Below are positions 7,478 to 13,188 of a stretch of 18,121 nucleotides of DNA, piece after piece. A program made the position numbers and the translations under genes. Below the pieces are notes generated by a model. That model had not been told where the DNA came from. It searched no databases and was given only the letters and a program-made list of their open reading frames with translations. The stretch's first letter is position 1. Every line of letters begins with the position of its first letter. The stretch comes from Candidatus Woesearchaeota archaeon (lineage in GTDB: Archaea > Nanobdellota > Nanobdellia > Woesearchaeales > UBA10200), in the NCBI GenBank assembly GCA_018302185.1, contig JAGVZX010000058.1, forward strand, positions 1 to 18,121, given 5' to 3'.

Positions 7478-8044
7478 ATGCAATTTGCACAAGAGCCACC
7501 AAGAGATCAGGGAATTGAGAGTTATGTCTCTGAGGAAGAAAAGAAAGAAAGGATAAACAGAGCTCTAGAATTGCATCAGATCGAAAATAGGGAAGCTCAT
7601 TTGCGTCCAGCGCAGCAGACTTTATTCTCATTTACACAAGGTAATCCTGAAGCAGTTATCGGCTCTGGACATAGCTTTCAGAAATCAATGCAAGGCGATG
7701 AAAAACAGGAGAAGAAAATGACAATCGAAGAGCAGAGGATGCAGCAGCAGAATGAGCTTGGAAGCGGCTCATCTTCACAAGCACAGCCAATGCAGGTAAG
7801 AAGCTGCCCATGCTGTATTTCATTTCTGCAGCACAAATTTGGCATGAGCGAAGGAGAAGCAAAGAAATTTGCGATGGGAAGTGATAGTGCAGGTGTTGGC
7901 TATGCAGCTAGCTCTGGGGCAGATTATGCAAGCGGAGGTAGCGGTGGAAATTATTCTGGCGGAGATGGCGGTTCTGGTGGAGGTTATTCAGGCAGTAGCG
8001 GTGGAGGAAATTATGGTGGTTCTGGCAGCGGGTATAATAAATAA
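7478..8044 (+). CDS. Gly/Ser-rich protein of unknown function with a CPCC motif
   Basis: I do not recognise this 188-residue protein. The N-terminal 60 residues are charged and helix-prone, and the middle is rich in Gln and Met. Near residue 109 a short conserved-looking block begins with SCPCC, followed by an amphipathic stretch ending near residue 131. The last 50 residues are almost only Gly, Ser, Tyr, Asn and Ala in short repeats, so they should be disordered. There is no signal peptide or membrane segment. The gene begins 15 nt after the GTPase stop codon and has a GAGG-type ribosome-binding site at 7468-7471, so the pair are probably co-transcribed. The two close Cys-Cys pairs could bind metal, which would fit a metallochaperone partner, but that is inference. 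Confidence 0.75.
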   Translation: MQFAQEPPRDQGIESYVSEEEKKERINRALELHQIENREAHLRPAQQTLFSFTQGNPEAVIGSGHSFQKSMQGDEKQEKKMTIEEQRMQQQNELGSGSSSQAQPMQVRSCPCCISFLQHKFGMSEGEAKKFAMGSDSAGVGYAASSGADYASGGSGGNYSGGDGGSGGGYSGSSGGGNYGGSGSGYNK

Positions 8045-8071
8045 AAAATTTCTGGTGCATTTATAATCATA

Positions 8072-8080
8072 AAATATATA
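8072..8080 (+). promoter_or_regulatory. TATA box of the serine hydrolase gene
   Basis: The sequence aaatatata is centred about 27 nt before the ATG at 8103. This is the distance from an archaeal TATA box to the transcript start, so the mRNA should be leaderless or nearly so. No ribosome-binding site precedes the ATG. Confidence 0.55.
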
Positions 8081-8102
8081 CTAACAAAATAATTAAAATA
8101 AA

Positions 8103-8675
8103 ATGAAGTACGCAATAATATTTCATGGAACAGCAGGAAATGCAGATGAAAACTGGTTTCCCTGGCTGAAAAAAGAATTAAGGAAATATAATTATGAAGT
8201 GATTGTTCCGCAGTTTCCTACTCCTGAAAATCAAAGCCCTGAAAACTGGCTCAAGGTCTTTGAAGAATATGAAAATAAGAAATATCTCAATGAAGATACT
8301 CTATTGATAGGGCATAGCTTGGGTGGTGGATTTTTGCTTTGGGTGTTGGAAAAAATTAGAGTAAAGCTAGGTGTTAAAGTAAAAGCAGCATTCTTTGTTG
8401 CTGCGTCAATTGGAGTAAAGCCAATAAAGTATTATGAGACAGACAAGCCATTTGTTGAGAAAAACTTTGACTGGCAGAAAATTAAGATGAGTGCAGAGCG
8501 TTTCTTTGTGTTTTATTCAGAGGATGATCCTCTTGTTTGCATAGGAAATGGGGAGAAGCTTTCTGCAATGCTTGATGTCAGGCTGATTAAAGTGAAGAAT
8601 GCAGGGCATTTCAATAAAGCTGCTGGATATACAAAATTTGAGCAGTTGCTTGAGAAGATTGTTTCTGTGGTGTAA
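8103..8675 (+). CDS. RBBP9/YdeN-family serine hydrolase
   Basis: This small alpha/beta hydrolase of 190 residues matches the length of the RBBP9/YdeN (Ser_hydrolase) family, whose natural substrates are poorly known. Seen: a first strand ending in FHGTAGN, which forms the oxyanion region; the nucleophile elbow GHSLGGG with S72; the acid in SEDDP (D141 or D142); and H169 in NAGHFN. The order and spacing complete a Ser-Asp-His triad. There is no signal peptide, so it is cytoplasmic. A fitting TATA box lies about 27 nt upstream, so it is likely its own transcription unit. The structured element beginning 25 nt after its stop ends in a T-run and would also terminate this transcript. Confidence 0.88.
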   Translation: MKYAIIFHGTAGNADENWFPWLKKELRKYNYEVIVPQFPTPENQSPENWLKVFEEYENKKYLNEDTLLIGHSLGGGFLLWVLEKIRVKLGVKVKAAFFVAASIGVKPIKYYETDKPFVEKNFDWQKIKMSAERFFVFYSEDDPLVCIGNGEKLSAMLDVRLIKVKNAGHFNKAAGYTKFEQLLEKIVSVV

Positions 8676-8699
8676 AAGCTAACCCTGTTTACTTTAATC

Positions 8700-8904
8700 A
8701 AAAGCAGTTGAGACTGCCGATGAACACTAGCAGGTTCTATGGATAAGTTGTGTCTCCTCTACGCTTAGAAACTGGATGGGAGATTAGAGGAGCTTGATTA
8801 ATGTGTAAATATAACTGTTCAATGAAATGGCATTGCCCGACCCTACTTGACAGGATAATTTGATTTGTGTTCATCAAATTTGGCAGTCTCAACTGCTTTT
8901 TTTT
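8700..8904 (+). ncRNA. Candidate structured RNA closed by a long perfect stem
   Basis: Seen: bases 8700-8718 are the exact reverse complement of 8882-8900 (19 bp). After a 6-nt bulge (8876-8881), 8719-8727 pair with 8867-8875 for 9 more bp. Inside lie a hairpin with an 8-bp stem (8754-8761 with 8785-8792, 23-nt loop) and a second hairpin with a 5-bp stem (8820-8824 with 8831-8835). The right arm runs into eight T residues, a termination signal. No reading frame occupies the region. I looked for conserved blocks of RNase P RNA, SRP RNA, tRNA and C/D box RNA and found none. The strand is inferred from the T-run; the palindromic stem itself does not fix it. Only a weak TATA-like sequence (8671-8678) lies at a fitting distance upstream. 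The alternative is a MITE-like element with 19-bp terminal inverted repeats. Confidence 0.6.
8893..8904 (+). terminator. Stem-plus-T8 transcription terminator
   Basis: The 3' arm of the 19-bp stem ends in the T run at 8897-8904. Archaeal RNA polymerase terminates at such T runs. It would end both the candidate RNA and any read-through from the hydrolase gene, and so insulate the malic enzyme promoter just downstream. Confidence 0.6.
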
Positions 8905-8915
8905 ATTTACATAGG

Positions 8916-8941
8916 TTCTAAAATAGAATAATTCTTAAATA
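8916..8941 (+). promoter_or_regulatory. Promoter of the malic enzyme gene with overlapping palindromes
   Basis: The TATA-like sequence cttaaata (8934-8941) is centred about 27 nt before the ATG at 8965, so the mRNA is probably leaderless. Two short overlapping inverted repeats (ttcta-aaa-tagaa at 8916-8928 and agaat-a-attct at 8925-8935) abut the box where a repressor or the BRE contact would lie. An operator role is inference. Confidence 0.45.
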
Positions 8942-8964
8942 AGCAATATTTCTTTATTTGTAAT

Positions 8965-10338
8965 ATGGCACAAGATTTGAAACAAAAATCGCTTGATTAT
9001 CACTCAGCAAAGCCTGCAGGAAAAATTTCTGTGGTAAGCAGCAAGAAGTGTGATACCCAGGAAGAGCTTTCTCTTGCATATACTCCTGGAGTTGCAGAGC
9101 CTTGCTTAGAGATCAACAAAAACAAAAATGATGTTTGGAAATATACTAATCGCGGCAATATGGTTGCAGTTGTAACAGATGGTACAGCAGTGCTTGGTTT
9201 AGGGGACATAGGGCCTCATGCAGGATTGCCGGTCATGGAGGGCAAAGCTGTCTTGTTTAAAAAATTCGCTGATGTAGATGCTTTTCCAATATGTTTGCAG
9301 AATGTGAGGGTGGGTAGTGAAAATGGAAAGAATGGGAATATAGGCCATAGTGATGTAAATAAGATTGTTGAAGCTGTAAAACAGCTTGAGCCGAATTTTG
9401 GCGGAATAAATCTTGAAGATATCGCTGCTCCGGCTTGTTTTGAGATTGAAGAAAGATTGAAAAAAGAGACAGAGATTCCTATTTTTCACGATGACCAGCA
9501 TGGGACTGCGATAATCTCGCTTGCTGCATTGCTTAATGGCTTGAAGCTGTCTGGCAAAAAGATCTCTGAGATAAAAGTTGTAGTTAATGGAGCAGGTGCA
9601 GCAGGTATTGCATGCTCAAAGTTCTATGAATATGCAGGCGTCAAAAGAAAGAATATCTTTATGTGCGACAGGAAAGGGTTAATTTATGCAGGAAGAAAAG
9701 ATGATATGAACAAATATAAAGAATATTTTGCGCAGAATTCACCAGTTGGTGAGATGAATCTAGCAGAGGCATTAAAAGGTGCAGATGTGTTTTTGGGTGT
9801 AAGCGTGGCAAATTGCGTTACAGAAGAGATGGTAAAAAAGATGGCAGATAAGGCAATCATTTTTGCGATGGCAAATCCTGTTCCTGAAATCATGCCTGAG
9901 CTTGCTAAGAAAGCTGGAGCATTTATTGTTGCAACTGGAAGAAGCGATGTTGATAACCAAGTGAATAATGTCCTTGGATTTCCAGGCATTTTCCGAGGTG
10001 CGCTAGATGTAAGAGCAACAAATATAACTGAGGAAATGAAGTTTGCTGCATCTAATGCACTTGCTCAGATCGCAAATGAGGAAGTTCCTTCTACCATTAA
10101 AAAATTTCTTGAGAAAGCTTATCCAAGGGATGCAAAGAAAAAATTGTTTGATGCAAAAAATCCGCTTTCCAGAGAGTATGTCATTCCAAAGCCATTTGAC
10201 CCTAGGGTTGTACCTAGGGTAGCAAAAGCGGTTGCAGAAGCAGCTGTGAACGGCAAAGTTGCTCGTGTCAAAGTCAATGAGTCAAATGATTTTGATCAGT
10301 ATGAGAAAGAAGTTTTTGAGAGGGTAAATTTACATTAA
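8965..10338 (+). CDS. Malic enzyme (malate dehydrogenase, decarboxylating)
   Basis: Malic enzyme converts malate and NAD(P)+ to pyruvate, CO2 and NAD(P)H. The 457 residues match the short prokaryotic type (COG0281) without the phosphotransacetylase-like domain of MaeB. Seen: the catalytic Tyr Y39 in AYTPGVAEPC, a GLGDIGPHAGLPVMEGKA block with catalytic K94, metal ligands in NLEDI (E151/D152) and HDDQHGT (D176/D177), and the nucleotide-binding NGAGAAG at 208-214. The C-terminal part keeps the ATGRSD and NNVLGFPG segments. Cofactor preference cannot be read with confidence. The start ATG has no ribosome-binding site and lies about 27 nt after a TATA box, fitting a leaderless mRNA. With the upstream sdh set it gives a route between C4 acids and pyruvate, though fumarase is not in the window. 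Confidence 0.95.
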   Translation: MAQDLKQKSLDYHSAKPAGKISVVSSKKCDTQEELSLAYTPGVAEPCLEINKNKNDVWKYTNRGNMVAVVTDGTAVLGLGDIGPHAGLPVMEGKAVLFKKFADVDAFPICLQNVRVGSENGKNGNIGHSDVNKIVEAVKQLEPNFGGINLEDIAAPACFEIEERLKKETEIPIFHDDQHGTAIISLAALLNGLKLSGKKISEIKVVVNGAGAAGIACSKFYEYAGVKRKNIFMCDRKGLIYAGRKDDMNKYKEYFAQNSPVGEMNLAEALKGADVFLGVSVANCVTEEMVKKMADKAIIFAMANPVPEIMPELAKKAGAFIVATGRSDVDNQVNNVLGFPGIFRGALDVRATNITEEMKFAASNALAQIANEEVPSTIKKFLEKAYPRDAKKKLFDAKNPLSREYVIPKPFDPRVVPRVAKAVAEAAVNGKVARVKVNESNDFDQYEKEVFERVNLH

Positions 10339-10360
10339 TAACATTTTTTACAATAAAAAT

Positions 10361-10368
10361 TATAAATA
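10361..10368 (+). promoter_or_regulatory. TATA box of the C/D box sRNA
   Basis: The sequence tataaata after an A-rich BRE-like stretch predicts a transcript start near 10388-10391, at the first stem of the sRNA. The guide RNA therefore seems to have its own promoter rather than being cut from a longer transcript. Confidence 0.6.
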
Positions 10369-10385
10369 GGCGTAACTTTTGTTCC

Positions 10386-10449
10386 ATTTGTCGATGATGA
10401 TGTTATTCCCGTCTGAAGTGTGATGAGCGTAGAACCTTCTGAGACAAAT
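10386..10449 (+). ncRNA. C/D box sRNA (2'-O-methylation guide)
   Basis: Seen: box C ATGATGA at 10394-10400, a 12-nt guide at 10401-10412, box D' CTGA at 10413-10416, a 3-nt spacer, box C' GTGATGA at 10420-10426, a second 12-nt guide at 10427-10438, and box D CTGA at 10439-10442. A 7-bp terminal stem (10386-10392 with 10443-10449) closes the RNA. This is the complete archaeal layout that binds L7Ae, Nop5 and fibrillarin to methylate target RNA. By the N-plus-five rule, the D' guide predicts target ACGGGAAUAACA with methylation at its fifth base (G). The D guide predicts AAGGUUCUACGC with methylation at its fifth base (U). I could not place either target in rRNA or tRNA from memory. Only promoter sequence fills the rest of the gap between the two coding genes. 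Confidence 0.93.
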
Positions 10450-10490
10450 ACTTAAAAATTGCAGTCTGGTGCTAATTTTAAACTAAAATA

Positions 10491-10498
10491 TTTATATA
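10491..10498 (+). promoter_or_regulatory. TATA box of the five-helix membrane protein gene
   Basis: The sequence tttatata is centred about 27 nt before the ATG at 10521, with an A-rich BRE-like stretch before it. Transcription should begin at or next to the start codon, giving a leaderless mRNA. Confidence 0.65.
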
Positions 10499-10520
10499 CT
10501 ATCGTTATTTTTACAATTGT

Positions 10521-11018
10521 ATGGCTATACCAGAAACTGCAACTCAAGTTGCCCAAACAACACAACAATCAGCGCAGGCAGTAGATCCTTTAACTATGAA
10601 TATCATTGCATTTAGTGTTCTTGGAGGATTTGCAATAACATTTGCATTGCCTAAAATTCCGAAACATATCATTCACTCATTATTCTTGATGTTTCTTGGC
10701 GGTGTGCCTATCTTATATGAGCTTGCAGTAACAGACTTTCAGCTGCCGCAGCTGGCTATAATGACTTATATTATTACTGCAATTATCATGATGACCGGGG
10801 CTACGCTTGTCAAAGACGGCTGGAAAGAAGGTGGAAAATTAGGCTATGGCGCAATGATATTCGGTATCATTATTATGACTAGTGTCTTAATTCCTACCCT
10901 CTATAAGATCAATGCAATCACATTCAATATCCCTGCTTATCCCCCAATCATTAATGCAATATTATATGTTTTGTCTGGAGTTTTATTATTAATAAGCACA
11001 TTTATGCTGGGAGAATAA
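10521..11018 (+). CDS. Small polytopic membrane protein of unknown function
   Basis: I do not recognise a family for this 165-residue protein. After a polar Gln/Thr-rich N-terminus of about 22 residues it shows five hydrophobic segments, near 26-44, 51-70, 77-97, 106-127 and 140-162. Short loops separate them; the loop near 98-105 (KDGWKEGG) is charged and probably cytoplasmic. There are no cysteines or histidine clusters that would suggest metal or haem binding, apart from two His in a single KHIIHS segment. It resembles neither SdhC/SdhD anchors nor a known transporter. It is a single gene with its own promoter, convergent with the Lrp-type regulator (stop codons 11 nt apart). Translation of such an even, helix-rich product leaves little doubt that it is real. 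Confidence 0.8.
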   Translation: MAIPETATQVAQTTQQSAQAVDPLTMNIIAFSVLGGFAITFALPKIPKHIIHSLFLMFLGGVPILYELAVTDFQLPQLAIMTYIITAIIMMTGATLVKDGWKEGGKLGYGAMIFGIIIMTSVLIPTLYKINAITFNIPAYPPIINAILYVLSGVLLLISTFMLGE

Positions 11019-11029
11019 ATAAAATCTAG

Positions 11030-12076
11030 TTAAATCTTTTTATATAATCCTGGAAGCCAGGCTTCTTTACTAATGAATACAGATTCATAGTTTTTTATCA
11101 GATCAGAGAACTTCTTTCTTATATCATTAATTATCGCATTGAAATGATTATAATCCTCAACAATGAACTCTATCTCTCCTTCCCATGGGCTTATGACTCG
11201 CAGATAATATGAAGCATAAGGCAGCTGATGAAGATATTCCAATAGGCTTTTCTCTCTTTTCTCATCTATGTAATTAAAATAGATAAGAGCTTTGAACGCT
11301 TCCATATCAACTTTTGCAAGATTAAGGGAGAGCCTGTATCCAACTATTATCTCTTTTTCCTCAAGCTTTTTTATCCTATGGTGGAGCTTGCCTGTCGCAG
11401 TTTTAGTCAGTATTGCCAATTCAGTTATGGGGATCCTTGCATCATTTGAAAGAATCTCTATTATCTTCCTGTCTATCTCATCTATCTGGTTAAATATAAT
11501 TTTGCCTCCAACTTTTATAGCTTTTTCGATCTCATTTGTGAAAAAAGATTTTCTGTAAAAATATGAATCAACAAACGTGCCAACAACTTTTCTTGCAATT
11601 ATGTGCCTATACCTATATGATATCTCATTAATCATTCTGTAGAATTCCTGCGCATCATTGGCAAACATTGTCACTATGAGGTCCCATGAACCATTGCATA
11701 TGCCTATCCAATATACATTTGGGTGAGTGTAAAGATAATCATAAAATTTTTCTCGCTCTTCACCGATGTTTGTGAGCTGCAGATGTATCTTATACATTTT
11801 ATATCCAAGATTGCTTGGATTAATTATTGCGCTGAATTTGTCAATCACACTATTTTTTAAGAGATTTGAAATCCTGTACTTGCATGTCTCCCTAGAAATG
11901 TTCAGCTTTTTTGCAAGCTGTGTTGTGGGGATGCGCGCATTCTTGTCAAGCTCAAACAAGATCTTTCTATCTATAATATCCAATTTTATTGAAGATTTGG
12001 TATTGCCACTATTATTATAATAATTTTTATTATTGTCATTATTGTTACCTTTTTTGTTTGAGAGTGTGTCTTGCAT
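11030..12076 (-). CDS. Double-length Lrp/AsnC-family transcription regulator
   Basis: Ordinary Lrp/AsnC proteins are about 150 residues: one winged helix-turn-helix plus one RAM ligand domain. This 348-residue protein contains two such units in tandem. Unit one: HTH about 32-80 (LDIIDRKILFELDKNARIPT and on), then a RAM-like domain to about 165. Unit two: HTH about 193-240 (IDEIDRKIIEILSNDARIPI and on), then a RAM-like domain to the C-terminus. The two HTHs still resemble each other. A tail of about 28 residues rich in Asn and Lys precedes the first HTH. The gene is read towards the membrane protein gene and has a TATA-like box at the leaderless distance. A palindrome and phased repeats about 100 nt upstream could be its own operator. 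The effector (amino acid or other) is unknown. Confidence 0.9.
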   Translation of the reverse strand: MQDTLSNKKGNNNDNNKNYYNNSGNTKSSIKLDIIDRKILFELDKNARIPTTQLAKKLNISRETCKYRISNLLKNSVIDKFSAIINPSNLGYKMYKIHLQLTNIGEEREKFYDYLYTHPNVYWIGICNGSWDLIVTMFANDAQEFYRMINEISYRYRHIIARKVVGTFVDSYFYRKSFFTNEIEKAIKVGGKIIFNQIDEIDRKIIEILSNDARIPITELAILTKTATGKLHHRIKKLEEKEIIVGYRLSLNLAKVDMEAFKALIYFNYIDEKREKSLLEYLHQLPYASYYLRVISPWEGEIEFIVEDYNHFNAIINDIRKKFSDLIKNYESVFISKEAWLPGLYKKI

Positions 12077-12099
12077 CTTGTTGTCAAGTATCTAAAGCT

Positions 12100-12109
12100 A
12101 TTTTAAATC
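12100..12109 (-). promoter_or_regulatory. TATA box of the double Lrp gene
   Basis: On the minus strand the sequence gatttaaaat is centred about 28 nt before the ATG at 12076, matching the leaderless spacing of other genes in the window. Confidence 0.5.
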
Positions 12110-12153
12110 ATAAACTTAAACCATGAAACAACAGAAAATAACCTGTTAATTTA

Positions 12154-12240
12154 GTAATAAAGCAGTAATTTTGACTGGTAATTTACCATTAATACAATAA
12201 AATATATAAATCTTTCTATAAATGGCAAAAAATAGGTAAT
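12154..12240. promoter_or_regulatory. Candidate Lrp operator: palindrome within GTAAT repeats
   Basis: The 13-nt perfect palindrome tggtaatttacca (12176-12188) lies in the gap between the divergent lrp-like gene and the 166-residue gene. GTAAT recurs at 12154, 12165, 12178 and 12236; the first three are spaced 11 and 13 nt, close to one helical turn. Lrp-family proteins bind arrays of AT-rich palindromes with such phasing, often upstream of their own gene. The link to this regulator is inference. Confidence 0.4.
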
Positions 12241-12269
12241 AGGTTATTTATAATACATTGCCTTATTAC

Positions 12270-12283
12270 TATATATAATATAT
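12270..12283 (+). promoter_or_regulatory. TATA-like promoter of the 166-residue protein gene
   Basis: The sequence tatatataatatat predicts a transcript start near 12303-12306 and so a leader of about 35 nt, which would carry the GGTGGGG ribosome-binding site at 12330-12336. Confidence 0.4.
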
Positions 12284-12340
12284 CACATAGATATTTTATC
12301 CATAAAATCAGTAAATTAAGCGTGCAGTTGGTGGGGCTCA

Positions 12341-12841
12341 ATGCTTAAGTTTTACACAAATTCTCAGAACGCGAAAAATAAGCATCTGGCTGTAGTCAAG
12401 CGTTTAAGAATGCTGTCAAAAAAATATTCTTCTGCGTTGAAAACTTCATCTGCTTCTAAATTTTATCAGCAACAAAGTCCGCAAAAGCCAGATTCACACA
12501 ACATTTCTCAAATTCATTTGACTCAGGCAGCTGATGTTTCTAAGTTCAGCTCAGTCTTGTACAGCAAGGATAAAACTCTGCATGTCATAAATTCCAAGAT
12601 AATAGAGAATCTAAACTGGCAATATAACTCTTACACGCAGATAGAGAATGCATGCATAAAGATCAGTGAAAAATATATCGGCGGCACATTCTACCTTTAC
12701 AACAATTATCCTCTATTATCAGGTCTGCAAAATTCCAATCAAAAAAATGAGCGCGAAAAATTATTCGCTAATAATAAGCTATCTTCTCAAAACAAAAAAA
12801 TAGCAAGGGAATCAAATCTGATGATGCAGTTTTTCAGCTGA
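12341..12841 (+). CDS. Orphan protein of unknown function
   Basis: I do not recognise this 166-residue protein. Seen: a basic, Ser/Lys-rich N-terminal third (about 1-45), a more structured-looking middle (about 58-127, alternating hydrophobic residues with IGGTFYLYNNYPLL at its end), and an Asn/Lys/Ser-rich C-terminus ending MMQFFS. There is no signal peptide, membrane helix or cysteine pattern; it has one Cys near residue 105. Support for real translation is a strong ribosome-binding site GGTGGGG at 12330-12336, four bases before the ATG, plus an upstream TATA-like box. It diverges from the double Lrp gene and precedes the giant surface protein by about 350 nt. It could be a target of the regulator, but nothing in the protein tells its function. 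Confidence 0.65.
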   Translation: MLKFYTNSQNAKNKHLAVVKRLRMLSKKYSSALKTSSASKFYQQQSPQKPDSHNISQIHLTQAADVSKFSSVLYSKDKTLHVINSKIIENLNWQYNSYTQIENACIKISEKYIGGTFYLYNNYPLLSGLQNSNQKNEREKLFANNKLSSQNKKIARESNLMMQFFS

Positions 12842-13081
12842 TCCCTAAAAATAGATTACAAAAATATAGTAAATACTAATAATACTAAACAATTAATAAT
12901 AACCCCTTCAAATATAATATTTCAACTATAATCTTAATAATAAAATAATCTTGAGTCAATCTAAAAAAATATTAATCTTATACTTTTCGTCGAGAAAAAT
13001 TCATTTTTTCAAAGTGATGAAAAATTATGGTTTAAAAAAAGATTATGCTTTCAGACGATAAAACTACTTGAAATAAAAAGG

Positions 13082-13089
13082 TTTATATA
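13082..13089 (+). promoter_or_regulatory. TATA box of the giant secreted protein gene
   Basis: The sequence tttatata preceded by the purine-rich BRE-like stretch aaaaagg is the strongest promoter-like site in this half of the window. It predicts a start near 13112 and a leader of about 77 nt. Confidence 0.6.
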
Positions 13090-13179
13090 CTAGTAGATTT
13101 TTATCGTATCATAAATTATTCATGTTGGAATAATTAATCTTAATTTTTGTATTATCATTGTTTATTTTATCAAAAAGTA

Positions 13180-13185
13180 GGTGAG
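13180..13185 (+). promoter_or_regulatory. Ribosome-binding site that decides a TTG start
   Basis: GGTGAG lies three bases before the TTG at 13189, the same spacing as the sdhA site and its ATG. It supports TTG over the in-frame ATG at 13243, which has no such site and would remove the basic N-terminus of the signal peptide. Confidence 0.6.
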
Positions 13186-13188
13186 CGT

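Larger units (their letters stand above)
12842..13188. other. AT-rich intergenic region upstream of the giant gene
   Basis: No gene or RNA could be supported in these 347 bases. The first two thirds are AT-rich without clear repeats; a box C-like TGATGA near 13015 has no partner boxes. The last third holds the promoter and leader of the giant secreted protein, listed separately. Confidence 0.6.

Noticed and set aside
8700..8904. RNase P RNA, SRP RNA, tRNA or C/D box RNA as identity of the structured element
   Set aside because: The conserved GAGGAAA-type and ACAGAAA blocks of RNase P RNA, the SRP Alu and helix 8 sequences, a tRNA T-arm, and paired C and D boxes were all looked for and not found. 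A GGTTCTATGG stretch near 8732 only loosely resembles a T-arm.
10521..11018. Membrane anchor subunit for the sdh complex
   Set aside because: It has five helices with no haem-ligand pattern, lies 4 kb from the sdh genes with its own promoter, and the CCG subunit already fills the anchor role.
13014..13062. Second C/D box sRNA upstream of the giant gene
   Set aside because: There is a TGATGA near 13015 but no CTGA at a suitable distance and no terminal stem; in AT-rich DNA a lone box C match is expected by chance.
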